Of a stretch of DNA of 64,000 nucleotides, positions 23,005 through 33,760 are shown one piece after another. The notes beneath the pieces are model-generated. The model worked only from the letters and a program-made list of their open reading frames with translations, had not been told where the DNA came from and did no database searches. The stretch is taken from positions 1 to 64,000 of the forward strand of contig CAICTM010000240.1 in NCBI GenBank assembly GCA_903772945.1, in the 5' to 3' direction. Position 1 is the first letter of the stretch. The number at the start of each line of letters is the position of its first letter. Made by a program: the position numbers and the translations under genes. The stretch comes from Seminavis robusta. Taxonomy: Eukaryota > Bacillariophyta > Bacillariophyceae > Naviculales > Naviculaceae.

Positions 23005-23992
23005 AGCGTATAGGGCGATCGATGAGTCCAGGCCTGGAATGGGATAGGAACCGAAACATTTGTACTTTCAAGCTTCATTTTAATTCTCCTTCGGCTTGCA
23101 TTTCCAAGTGTTTGTTGTTTGAAAAACCTGTGAGCAGTTTCACGGTATTGTAAAGGGTCTCCATCATCATTTCTACACTTAGAATGTTCCAAGACACGTC
23201 TGTGCTAGTCTTACAGCAGGTTTCGCTTGGCGCTAGTTTGACCTTTCCTTGCACAAATCGTTCAACAGACACCAGGCTGCAACCGCTGTGGTTCCTTGCG
23301 TTTTCTTCGAGACGAGGGCGAAGAATGAAGTACGACCGGATGGCATGCAGGAATGGATGCACCCCCTCACGTTCCGACGAGACCAGCTCTCCCCACAAGG
23401 AAACCATTCACCTTTAGAATGAGGCTGGATGGAAAAACGGAAAAACAAGCTAAAGCAGGCATCACGGTCCGAAAAGTCTTTGGATCTGGGGAGCTGTTTG
23501 AAACTTTCTCTTCAACTTCCTCGAGAAACATGAGATGCATAGCCTCTTCCATATGACTGTGGGAAGCTTTCGATCTTCCCAACCAAAAGAGTGGCGCTTT
23601 TGTACTGAGTAATCGACATCGATGGGCTCTTAGCAAAGCAAAGACTGCAGCAAAGTCGTCAAATCGCGCAGAATGCGCTTCCGATGCGATCTGTCGGCAT
23701 CCGACGAGTCCAAGAGACACTTCAACGAATTTGGGTTTAAAGGATCGCTTGTAGGGAGACTGTGCTTCATATGTGATTTAGACAGACTAAAAACCCTTTA
23801 AGACACAAAGTCATCCACGCCTTTAATTCTTTTTGAAAATGTTCAAGAATGACTTCGGTCTGTCAATGGAACACTTTGTCTCGGCAAGTTTCTCACATTT
23901 TCAGCTCTGGTCTCCCTCGATTCTTGCTCCCACAATCCCTTCCAGTAGGACCCAAAGCCCAACTTGTCTTCCGAAACCAATTCGAAGTGACG
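23005..23992. other. Intergenic between cyclase and P5-type ATPase genes
   Basis: The cyclase 3' untranslated region followed by the ATPase promoter. An in-frame ATG at about 23849 would add 48 residues in front of the ATPase but would bury its signal peptide, so it is not used. No separate gene is supported. Confidence 0.45.
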
Positions 23993-26900
23993 ATGACGAC
24001 CTCCGCTCTCTTGTTCGTGGTCCTACTTGTTCTCAGCATTGGGGCTTCGCCAATGGTATTGGCACAACAAGATGCCACTGATCTCTACGTTGATCTGTCC
24101 TTTACATGCCCAGTGACAACCACCTGCCCTCAGGTTTGCTCTCCAACTTATGATGACTGCCCTGAAGATCTCAAGTGCAACCATGTCAATGAGACCCTTT
24201 GTGCTGATGGATCTTGTGCAGTTTTTTGTGATCCAAGCTTGACATCTCCCTGTGAGGAGATCAGTTCATGCTCTCCTGTGACCTGTGCCTCAAAGATCGC
24301 CTACTATGATGCCTGCTTTGAAGACTATGGGCCATGGTATGAGTTTGCCTCTCTCTGTCCTGGCTTTGACTTTGATGATGATGTGAGCATGGGTGTTGGA
24401 TCCAGCAAGCTATCATGGACAAACCCCGTATACATAGCTGTGTATTGCTGGGTATCCATTATTACTATCTCAATCATACACTGGTGTTGGTTCAAGTAAG
24501 CCAAGCATAATGTGTTTCCCCTGAAAATGTTTATCACTATAGTCTCACTCCTTCTCTTTTCCTCTTTTCTCCGCCATAATGACAGCCAACGTGTATGCCC
24601 GGTGGAAGGCTCTACAGTTGCCATTGATACCAAAGAAGAAGATGGGACAATTAGGAAGACCACCCAAACTGGGTACAAGTGCCATCTCGTTGGAAGCATT
24701 CTCTACCTGTTGACCTTGATGACATTCTTTGGGTGGTTTGCTCTTCTGTTTGTTTGCACCCACTTGATCACCACAATGGAAGATGATGATCTAACCATGG
24801 CCTTGAAGACATTCTGTGTTGTCTGGGTGACAGGATTTATCTGGAATGTTTCCCTCCTGTGGCCATACAACATTCAGTCACTCTTTTTGCGCCGTTGCCA
24901 CCTTGACGATGCCACTTATGTGGCCATCTTCCATGAGCGAAATGGCAAACACGAAGAATGGACCAATGAGCAAGAGGAGGATCAAGATGCTCACCAACGG
25001 TGCCCATCATTTATCATGGCCATTGTGGATGCTGTCCAAGCAATGGCTTATGCTTACTTCAGTTTTCTGTTTGCTGATCAAAACTGCCGTCCTGATTACT
25101 CACTCGGGTTCTTTGACATTTGCCCAGTGCAATACAATGAAGATGGATCGAGATACATGGTCTTCCTTTTCCGGCGCTACAACTTCCAAAAACTCTCCGG
25201 TACATATGAGCCTGGGTTCTGGGCCATGGGAAAGACCTTTCAAGATCTTAGCCCCAGAGGCATCAGTATCATTGAGCAAGCTGAAGCCACACTGGAACGA
25301 ATCATGTTGATGGATGAGGAATCAGAAGATGTGGACATTGATGATCAGCCAAAGCCTCCAATTTGGCATGGCAAGGGTCTTTCAGATATGGATGTTCAGG
25401 AACGTTTTCGTGCAGTGGGACCAAATGTTTTGGAGATTCCACCTCCTTCACTCTTCACAATCTTCACTGAAGAGATTGCCAAGCCTTTCTACATTTATCA
25501 GGTTTACATCGTTTGGATTTGGGCCAGCGTTGACTACTTGTACGCGACAGTATGCCTTTGGTTCATCATCTTGCTAACAGCTACCGTGATTTCTTGGTTC
25601 CGCTATCGAGGAGCTCAAGTTCTGTATACAATCTCCCATGTCTCTGACCAACCTGCCGCCGTCCTTCGGGATGGCAAGTTCAAGATGGTGGACCAAAGAG
25701 AGCTTGTTCCTGGTGATATTGTGCAGGTTGAAGCTGGAAAGGCACATTGTGACATGGTTTTGTTAACAGGTGAATGTGTGCTGGATGAGAGTGCACTTAC
25801 TGGTGAGGCCACACCTCAAGCCAAGAGTCCCATTGATCCCCACAGTCGCCAAGTTTATGATCCTGCAGTTCACAAGAGAATGACACTCTCAGCTGGGACT
25901 ACTGTCCTTGAGTGTGAAGAATCTCTGGCTCTTGTTATGAAGACAGCCTCTAACACAAGCAAGGGGGAACTGATGCGAGATGTTCTTGTCTTCCGAAAAC
26001 ACACTCTTCAGCACCGCACAGAACTCCCCATTGCTATTTCCATCCTAGCCACGTACAGTTTCATCTGCTTTTTAATTGTACTTTTCACATCTGGTGGTCA
26101 ACCCACCATAATGTCCTGGTTCTTGGGGGTGTAAGTGCCTGCGCTTTTCAATGGGGGTCATTTCAAACCCCCTCTTGTGGATCATTTGATCTCAGCTCTT
26201 CCATTCATTTCCTCTTTCAGGTGTACATTTTCCAATGCATTCCCCCCTCTTCTTCCTACAACATTCATCATTCCAGTTGGATTTGCATTCGAGCGACTTG
26301 CAAGGCAGGGAGTTGCTTGCTCCAATTCTGATAGCATCTTGATTGCAAGCCAAGTGAATGCCGCATTCTTCGACAAGACTGGGACCTTGACCAAACAGGG
26401 ATTGGATTACATTTCAGCTAGGAGTGCAGATAGTTGGACCTGTGGGCAGTGGACTTCTGATACCATGGCCTTGGCAATGTCTGTCTGCCATTCCCTGACC
26501 AAATCCAAGCTTGGCACAATTATTGGCAACCCTGTGGACCGTGCCATGTTTGAGGCCAGTGCAGGGGAACTTGTTGAAGCTTCAGGTGTAACCGCCAAAG
26601 TCAAGACCAAAAATGGAGAGACATTTGATGTTCTCCGCAGATTTGATTTTGACCACAATCGCATGACACAGTCAGTGATTGTTAGACAGTCAGGTGGTAC
26701 AATCTGTGTGATTGTGAAAGGTTCTGGCGAGAAAGTAAGCATGCTCTGTGACCCTGACACAGTGCCATCCACATTTGAAGATCGATTGAGGGCATACTCT
26801 CGCACTGGAGTCTACCAGATTGCTGTTGGCACAAAAGACTTGGACACCCAAAACTTGGCAGAAATTGCATCCTTGTCTAGAGATCAGGTGGAGCGTGACC

Positions 26901-28406
26901 TAGAATTCGCTGGTGTCTTGAATTTTGCAAATCAGCTGAGGGAAGACACACCAGAGGTCATCAAACAACTCCAAGAAGCTGATGTGCAGTCCATCATGCT
27001 GACAGGGGACAATCTCCATACTGGCATCCACATTGCACGCAAGTCCGGCATTATGGACAAGGACAAGATGGTCTTGCTTGGTGTCCTCAACAAAGTAGGC
27101 GATGTGGTCTGGATGGCTGAAGATGACACTGAAATGGAGAAACCCAGCATCAAGGATTCAGCCAAGGAGCTAACTGTTGAGTTGAGCATGTCAGGGGAGG
27201 CATGGCAAGTCCTGCTCAACACTGACAAGGTGTATGCCATCGAAGTGGCTCCTTTCATCCGAGTGTTTGGGCGTTGTTCTCCTTTGGACAAGGTGTCTGT
27301 TGTGGATACATTCACTTCACTTTCCTTCACCACCATGATGTGTGGTGATGGTGGCAATGACTGTGGAGCCTTGAGGGCAGCCCACATTGGCTTGGCATTG
27401 AGTGACAGCGATGCTAGTGTTGTGGCTCCCTTGACTTCCTTGAACAAAGACATTGCTGATGTTCTAAAGGTTTTCAAGGAAGGTCGGGGATCCATGGCCT
27501 CAACCATGGCGGCATACAAATATGTGGTTGTATATGGAAATATCAGTTCATACTGCCAGATGGTGCTCTATTACCTAGGTTTATCCTTCTCAGATTGGAT
27601 GTGGGTCTTCATTGATGTTGTGTGGACAGTTTCATTTGCTCTGGCAATCCCCCTTGCCAAACCAGCATCAAAGTTGTCCAAAGCTCGACCCACTGCTTCT
27701 CTCCTTTCTCTCCAAACTGTTGGTGGTATTATTGGGATGATTGCCATCAATTTCATCTTCACAATCATTGCTTTTCAGGTCTTGTACCATGAGGAGTGGT
27801 ACCAGTGCCGAATTGGTGGTGCCGGCCTTGAAGCTGGCAATGTCTTTGCTGCCAGTGATAATTACAAAGTCACCGTGCTGTTTCTCATGGTTGGCATCCA
27901 GCTAATGGCAGCCGCAGCTTCCCTCAACTTTGGCTATGAGTACCGCCAAGCTTGGTGGCGAAACTATGTGTTTGCTGCTCTTGTCATTGGCTACATCACC
28001 ATCCACATTGTCATCACTCTCCACCCTGGCAATCTTTCCTGCCTCTGGCGTATCAACTGTGACAATGACCACATTGTAAGAAGTGTTTTGGACTCAGAAC
28101 CAGCTCCCATTGGAAACTTTTACAACAGTAAGTTGATGTGCCCTGGACTGTTGTATTATAGCTGTGATGAATTTTTGCATTGGGCTGACTTTGTTGCTTG
28201 GATCCATGTACGAAGGTACCATCATGCCAATGTCCTTCCGCATCAAGATTCTTGCCATAATGACAGCAAATCTTGCTTGTGCGGTGGCATATGAGTATTT
28301 TGTTGTAAATGGATGGTGGGAGCAACGCCGTGCCTTGTCCAAGAAGCTTGCCTTGCCCCCTGTCAAGAACCAACCATCACAGCCAGGAGTCACCACTACT
28401 GTTTAG
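23993..28406 (+). CDS. P5-type (P5B-like) P-type ATPase with cysteine-rich luminal N-terminus, 4 exons
   Basis: Exons 23993-24495, 24586-26130, 26221-28127 and 28216-28406 join in frame to 1381 residues. The start gives a signal peptide (MTTSALLFVVLLVLSIG...VLA), then about 110 residues with many cysteines (CPVTTTCPQVC, CADGSCAVFC, CEEISSCSPVTC), then a membrane span, then the ATPase. ATPase landmarks: TGEA (573-576), PPLLP in transmembrane helix 4 (691-695), DKTGT (phosphorylated D734), KGSGE, TGDN, GDGGND (1058-1063), and a C-terminal membrane block. PP-x-LP in helix 4 with FDKTGTLTxxGLD is the P5 signature; P5B members (ATP13A type) export polyamines from endolysosomal lumen in animals, P5A act at the ER. 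Differences from the usual motif are S to A in TGES, A/E to L in PPxLP, and A to G in GDGAND. Substrate not determinable here. Confidence 0.88.
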
Positions 28407-30749
28407 GCCATCATGGTTGACAACAAGCAATTTTGAAATTTGCGTTTTTATCCATCTTTGTCATTGTACATTCAGCTTGCATTTACCCATATTCCCTATT
28501 GATTCTTTCAAGTCTCTAACAACATTTAGCATTGCACAAAAGAGACAGCTATGTAGACTATCAATCTCGAGGACGGTGAGAATTGGAGTGGCTCTTCGTA
28601 CGATATAGTGAATGCATGCAACAAGCTGCAAACTCTGGATTCTCCAGCATTGATCCAGGTTCCCTCGGTCAACTCACATTCGTATTGCAAATCACCGTCT
28701 CACTCCTCGGGAACGTCATCTTGTACATATTCCACGATGAACGTTGATGTGAAGCCTTTCTCGCATCTTCATCCAATATCAGCTGAAGAAGCTCGATGCA
28801 CGAATTCTTGGAGTGTCTTAATAAGCAAGGACAGCGCACCAGTGGCAGCGTTGCTTGCCCGTGGATTATGATGTCTGGCTGTGGCTTGAAGCAACTTAAT
28901 TGGACGGCGGCCGACTGCACATACCGTATTGGTCCCCCAACATCAGTCGTCTCGGTGAATTTTATGGGCTCGCGTATCCGAAACAACAACTTTGTGTTCT
29001 CTCCACTTGTTTCGTCGATCTTGTAGTTCCCATGGCTTGAGCTCTAACACGCACGAAGAAATGCTACGATTGCTTGTAAGAGTGAAGAGACCCATGGCCA
29101 GTCAGCCACTCAACGCCACTGCTCGGGACCACGAATTCGAACAAATCAATTTGGACGCAAGTGTCAAGGATCGAGTGCACGGTCCAGGAAAACGCTTGCG
29201 ACTGTACCTACCTACGAGGTAGAGTGCTCTCCCCACCAATTGCAAGACCAACATGTGAAGGATAAACCTCTGTGCTGGCTCGACTCCGAATACTGGTAAG
29301 CTGCAGCTTAGTTTAGCTAGTTCAAGTGGATCCGTTTCTGCGTTTCTTGTTCACTAAACGGAGTGCCATGCCTGCGAGGAAAGGACGAGTAGCCGCTAGC
29401 TAGCTACAGTATCGGTAGCTGTATGCATAGTACCTAGGGGAGTCAAGCGACGCACGATCGTCGATTGACCGAAAAAGCTTGTTTTATTGTTCACGAAGTA
29501 GACTTCCGAACTCACGAAATCAAACCCGATCTAATCGTGACCAATTTCTCTTTTCAGGGATTTCTTTCCGCGAACTAGCTACCTGTAGCTACAGTGTGGT
29601 CTATGCATATGCAACTGGGGGGCAGCGCTGGCTGGGACCACCCCTCACTCACAAGAAGAAGCCGCTCGACAACCTCTTGCGAGCGGTTGGAAATCTCCAT
29701 CGGATGCAGCCAACCATAGAGGGATTGATTATCATCGTACAAGGCCAAGCGGAACTCTCTAGCTAGCTAGCCTAGTCTAGTCTCCAGCGTTTCCTTGCGT
29801 GTTCAAGTTCCCGGTATTTTTTTTTAGTTACCATTTTGACGACCTAATTCGTTGTTCACAGCCCTTTCTTGGTTGCATGTAGGAAAAGGCCACAAGAGTT
29901 CATACTACATGTATCTATCTCTTCTACCAGTAATAAGAAGGGCTACAATTCTTCTCTAGAACTGGGCAACAGGAAGCTTCTTTACTATTGCTTTGTTGAG
30001 TACAACATCTGTAGAAGGGGGGGGGGCGTGATCTGTCTCGGCTGTAATCCAATGCACCCATTCATGTGGCCCAGCCTCCTTGTCGGTGCCACATGCCACA
30101 TCCTTCACAGCTGCAAGGGGAGCAACTGACTGGAAGCCAGCATTGGAAAGGTAGGCTAGGTACAAGATATATTTATTGTTTCTTTTAATTTCCCATCTCC
30201 TGAATTCCAAATCAAACTTCATTCGCCTCTCCTCAGGCATGCAAGGGGAACACCCGCGTTTCCGAAAGCCCACGAGTGACGATGATCTCGAGTGACGAGT
30301 CGAGTCGTCCATTGCAAATGCGATGCAAGCGCTGCGTGATGCCACAACACGATCAATAGCGCACATATATAGTGACAGTTGCAAGAGAGCTTACAAACAA
30401 GCAAGCTGATCAGAATGGCGAATGGAGAAGTCTGTGTTGCTGGGAAAGAGCATTATTCAAGGCATAGCTAACGGTGTACCGGTAGCGGTACATTACAGGC
30501 GCTGCCAGGAACTTACAACAAGCCAATTTTTAACTCAGAATCGAATCTGGGTTTGTTCATTGACTGCTTCCGGATCGGAACCGGTCACAAAATTTAAATA
30601 TAATCGAGCACAACCACAAAAAGTCAATCATCTCGAATTCTCATACACAAAGTGTTAGCCAAAAGAGAAACTTCTCTCTCTCTCTCTATCCCTACCAACT
30701 CCACATATATTCACAATTCTCTACCAGCATCAGCATTCACATCATTGCA
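28407..30749. other. Long intergenic stretch
   Basis: 2.3 kb without a supported gene. Short frames on both strands at 28600-29230 lack domains and overlap each other. GCTAGCTAG words at about 29395 and 29760-29770, a G run at about 30017-30025, and a CT dinucleotide run at about 30670-30690, some 60-80 bases before the PhoD-like ATG, which may be part of its core promoter or leader. Confidence 0.5.
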
Positions 30750-32693
30750 ATGCCATCCAACAGTTCCTATTGCACGTTACTGCTGGGTATCCTGGCGATT
30801 GCCTTGACTGGATTCTTTGCCAGCTTTGGAATCTCCTGGCGTTTGGTCAACGTGGGATATGCCTGGACTCCGGCTGTGGCATGGATCATGGTGGGAGGAG
30901 TCACGTCCACCAGTGCCGTCTTGAAAATCAAACTACCACTAGAAGATGCCCATCAAGGCAACAATAATGTCCTCCTGTATCTGAGCCCCAACCAAGACTT
31001 TTCACTGCCACAAGAGTATCACTTGGGGGATACAGCCGCCAGTGAACTGGAACAACAGTACGGTCTACAAACACTGCAAGTGTCTAACTTGCAACCACAG
31101 ACCAAGTACTATTACAGGATTCAAGGCATGGACTCGGAATATACAGAACGACTCCAGGGAACATTTACGACACCCGCAACAGAAGGCACCAGATTCAACT
31201 TTACCATTGCCGCATCCTCGTGTGCCATGACGGGATCACGGGCATCGGTATTTCGAGAAATTCAAAAAGTCGACCCCTTGCTCTTTTTGCATGTGGGGGA
31301 CTTTCATTATGCCGATATTGACACCAATGACATGACCAAACGAATTGATGCCATCAGTCAAGTCATGGCATCCGACACCCAGGCGGATCTGTACCGAAGT
31401 ACAGCCATTTCCTACACGTGGGATGATCACGATTGGTTGGGCAACAATGCGAATGGAGTCGAAGAGTACGAGGGAGCACGAGACACGGCACTGTTGTCGT
31501 ATCAAATGGCGTTTCCACATTATCCATTGCCGGCATTGTCGACCATTGACAATAACTCCACAACAACTGCACCTGTTGTGCCAAACACCGACGCGCTGTT
31601 ACCAGCGCCAGTCTATCACGCCTACACCATTGGCACGGTCCGATTCATCATTTCGGATCTCCGGAGCGAATCCACCAAGGAAGCCATGTACAGTACGGCA
31701 CAAGCCGAGTGGCTGCGTCAAGAACTCCGCCAAGCACATCTCTTTGACTTTGTCATTTGGGTCACTGCCAAACCATGGATTGGACCTCAAGAGGCAGGAG
31801 AGGATAAGTGGTATGGGTATCCCGAGGAACGGGCCGACTTATCGGCATTCATCACTGAAACACTGGGAGAGGGGCCACAAAACTTGTTGGCCATTTCGGG
31901 TGATGCCCACATGGTGGCCTTTGATGATGGGACCAATACATACTATGGCAACAACGAAACAACAACATCTCGCCGTTCCTTTCCCATTTTGCAAACTTCC
32001 TCCATGGATCGTGTGGGCGGAGTCAAGGGGGGTCCCTTTACAGACGGGTGCTACGGCTATGAATTCCAAAGATCAAATCAATTCAGTGTGTTACGATTTG
32101 AGTTTGCAGATGGAGAAGAAGACGACGACAATGACAAATGCATCCACATTGACACCTACAGGAAGGACCAGTATGCGAGTGAACGAGAGTTGCTCTTCTC
32201 CAAACGACTGTGCAACCAAATCTTCTCAGATGCTGTTGTGGCTGATGATGAGGCCAAAGTTGGCGTGTGTGAATTGGATCAGCTCAGGGATGTCAATGAC
32301 AATCTTGCTCTCGCCGCCACTCTCATCCTGTTGGCCACCATGATCTTTACCTATATTGCGATCTACTACAATTTGGATGGTAACAACTTGGTGGGTTGTT
32401 TTTGCAAATCCTGTGGAACCACCATCTTCTATATTGTCAGCTATCTGGCCACCGGGATGGTTGGATTCGGCACCTTCTTTGCACGAGGTGTGGACCAAGT
32501 GGATGCAACGCCTGTGCTGATCGTGATGTTGTGTCAATCATGTTTATGGTTCTTGTATCTCTTCATTTGGTGGCTATGCTGCACACAAAGCCAACAAAGC
32601 AAGACGGGACATCATGATCCAGAAGATGGGGTTGCAGATCAACATACCACCATTGACATTTTTGGAAATGAGGGCGCCAACACACATACATGA
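30750..32693 (+). CDS. PhoD-like metallophosphatase with N- and C-terminal membrane segments
   Basis: A 647-residue intronless protein. Residues about 9-30 are hydrophobic (signal anchor), then a fibronectin-like N-terminal PhoD segment ending TKYYYRIQG. The catalytic PhoD domain has metal-site motifs HVGDFHYAD (H181, D184), YTWDDHDWLGNNA (D225, D226, H227, D228), ISDLRSE, and ISGDAHMVAFDDG (D385, H387). PhoD-type alkaline phosphatases hydrolyse phosphate mono- or diesters with Ca/Fe cofactors and are usual phosphate-scavenging enzymes in diatoms. Unusually, residues from about 520 on add three further membrane spans (LAATLILLATMIFTYIAI, TIFYIVSYLATGMVGFGTFF, VIVMLCQSCLWFLYLFIWWLCC) and a short histidine/aspartate-rich cytosolic tail, so the enzyme should be a polytopic membrane protein with an outward or luminal catalytic domain. 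Confidence 0.9.
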   Translation: MPSNSSYCTLLLGILAIALTGFFASFGISWRLVNVGYAWTPAVAWIMVGGVTSTSAVLKIKLPLEDAHQGNNNVLLYLSPNQDFSLPQEYHLGDTAASELEQQYGLQTLQVSNLQPQTKYYYRIQGMDSEYTERLQGTFTTPATEGTRFNFTIAASSCAMTGSRASVFREIQKVDPLLFLHVGDFHYADIDTNDMTKRIDAISQVMASDTQADLYRSTAISYTWDDHDWLGNNANGVEEYEGARDTALLSYQMAFPHYPLPALSTIDNNSTTTAPVVPNTDALLPAPVYHAYTIGTVRFIISDLRSESTKEAMYSTAQAEWLRQELRQAHLFDFVIWVTAKPWIGPQEAGEDKWYGYPEERADLSAFITETLGEGPQNLLAISGDAHMVAFDDGTNTYYGNNETTTSRRSFPILQTSSMDRVGGVKGGPFTDGCYGYEFQRSNQFSVLRFEFADGEEDDDNDKCIHIDTYRKDQYASERELLFSKRLCNQIFSDAVVADDEAKVGVCELDQLRDVNDNLALAATLILLATMIFTYIAIYYNLDGNNLVGCFCKSCGTTIFYIVSYLATGMVGFGTFFARGVDQVDATPVLIVMLCQSCLWFLYLFIWWLCCTQSQQSKTGHHDPEDGVADQHTTIDIFGNEGANTHT

Positions 32694-33251
32694 ATGGCGC
32701 CAATGACGATCAGATGAAGGGAAACAATGGGCATGACCAACACCACGATTTTGGACAACAGCAACCAAGGGACAGTTTGCTTCAATAAACCCCCTTGTAG
32801 TTCAAGCAAGGGGGTCAGCATGGTGTTGGAAAACGACAGGAAGGAGTTCGCCTTTGGTCTTCTACTAAATCCGCTAAGATCCTTTAGAGCAAAGATTAGA
32901 TTTGGCTCATTGCATAGCCAGGTTGCTGCCATAGACGCGATAGTTGCACGTGCAGGCTGGCGTTGGCGCTGGCGTAGTTCACATGGACGTAGGTACCTCG
33001 GGTGGATCCCATGCTGAGTTTCAGGAAGAACGACGCAAGCATGGGACGTGTGCTCCGTGATTCTTGCCCCCATGCTGACCGGAGAACGCAAAGCACAATT
33101 TTTAAGAGCCTTGTGTTGGCAAAGCCGGAAGCTCAACGCCACGTTAGCCCATGGAGCGTTTTCCACGCTCTGCGCCTCGTGTGCTTTACTTCCACGGTCG
33201 ATAGCTAGTCACCACAGGATAATTGTTGACGAAGCCGCACAGCACCTCGGA
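32694..33251. other. 3' flank of the PhoD-like gene
   Basis: No supported gene. A frame on the minus strand (32639-33166) overlaps the 3' end of the phosphatase gene and has no recognisable domain. A complementary pair CCCCCTTG / CAAGGGGG at about 32790-32813 could form a small hairpin near the transcript end. Confidence 0.4.
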
Positions 33252-33377
33252 CCAGCATTGCTTTTCTCTCGGCCAAAGCAGAAACCAGAGGGTCCAGCAT
33301 TGCTTTTCTCTCAGCCAAAGCAGAAACCAAAGGATCCAGCGTTGCTTTTCTCTCAGCCAAAGCAGAAACCAAAGGAG
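33252..33377. repeat. Three tandem copies of a 42-bp repeat
   Basis: Units start at 33252, 33294 and 33336 and are about 95 percent alike (each starts CCAGC-TTGCTTTTCTCTC). The period is a multiple of three, and frames are open through it on both strands: plus frame 33048-33410 reads PALLFSQPKQKPK-type repeats, minus frame reads LVSALAERKAMLDP-type repeats. Neither frame has other support, so coding is unproven. Confidence 0.85.
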
Positions 33378-33760
33378 AATGGTACACGAAGACAAAACAT
33401 GGTGCCATGATCGGCCGTATACGGGCACGGTGTCATGCAGTTGCGCTTGAGCGCAGTTGAGACAAGGGATTTCGGTGATCTAGTCTCTTTGCAAACAAGT
33501 AAGTCAAGGGCTTGACCCACGGAGGGCTATTGCCCGGTATCTCCGCAGCCATTTAGAAAATTTCCCGCTGGGAAACCCTCCGCAGCAATACGTACCACAA
33601 CCAGCCACTCGGTCGAAAGCCTTCTTCGATGTCCGCCAAAAGAACAACGGCTGGTAGGTGTATTGTGCAACCTAAAGGCATTCGTGTAGAAAACTAGTAC
33701 TGACTAGCTAGCTCAAGTATGCACGTGTAGAAAACTGTGTGCACTGTGTTCGATTTTAGC
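33378..33760. other. Intergenic, 3' side of the truncated LRR gene
   Basis: No gene seen. This is where further leucine-rich repeats of the minus-strand gene would be expected, but no L..L.L..N pattern was found. Confidence 0.4.

Noticed and set aside
32639-33166. 175-codon minus-strand frame behind the PhoD-like gene
   Set aside because: Overlaps the phosphatase 3' end in antisense and has no recognisable motif.
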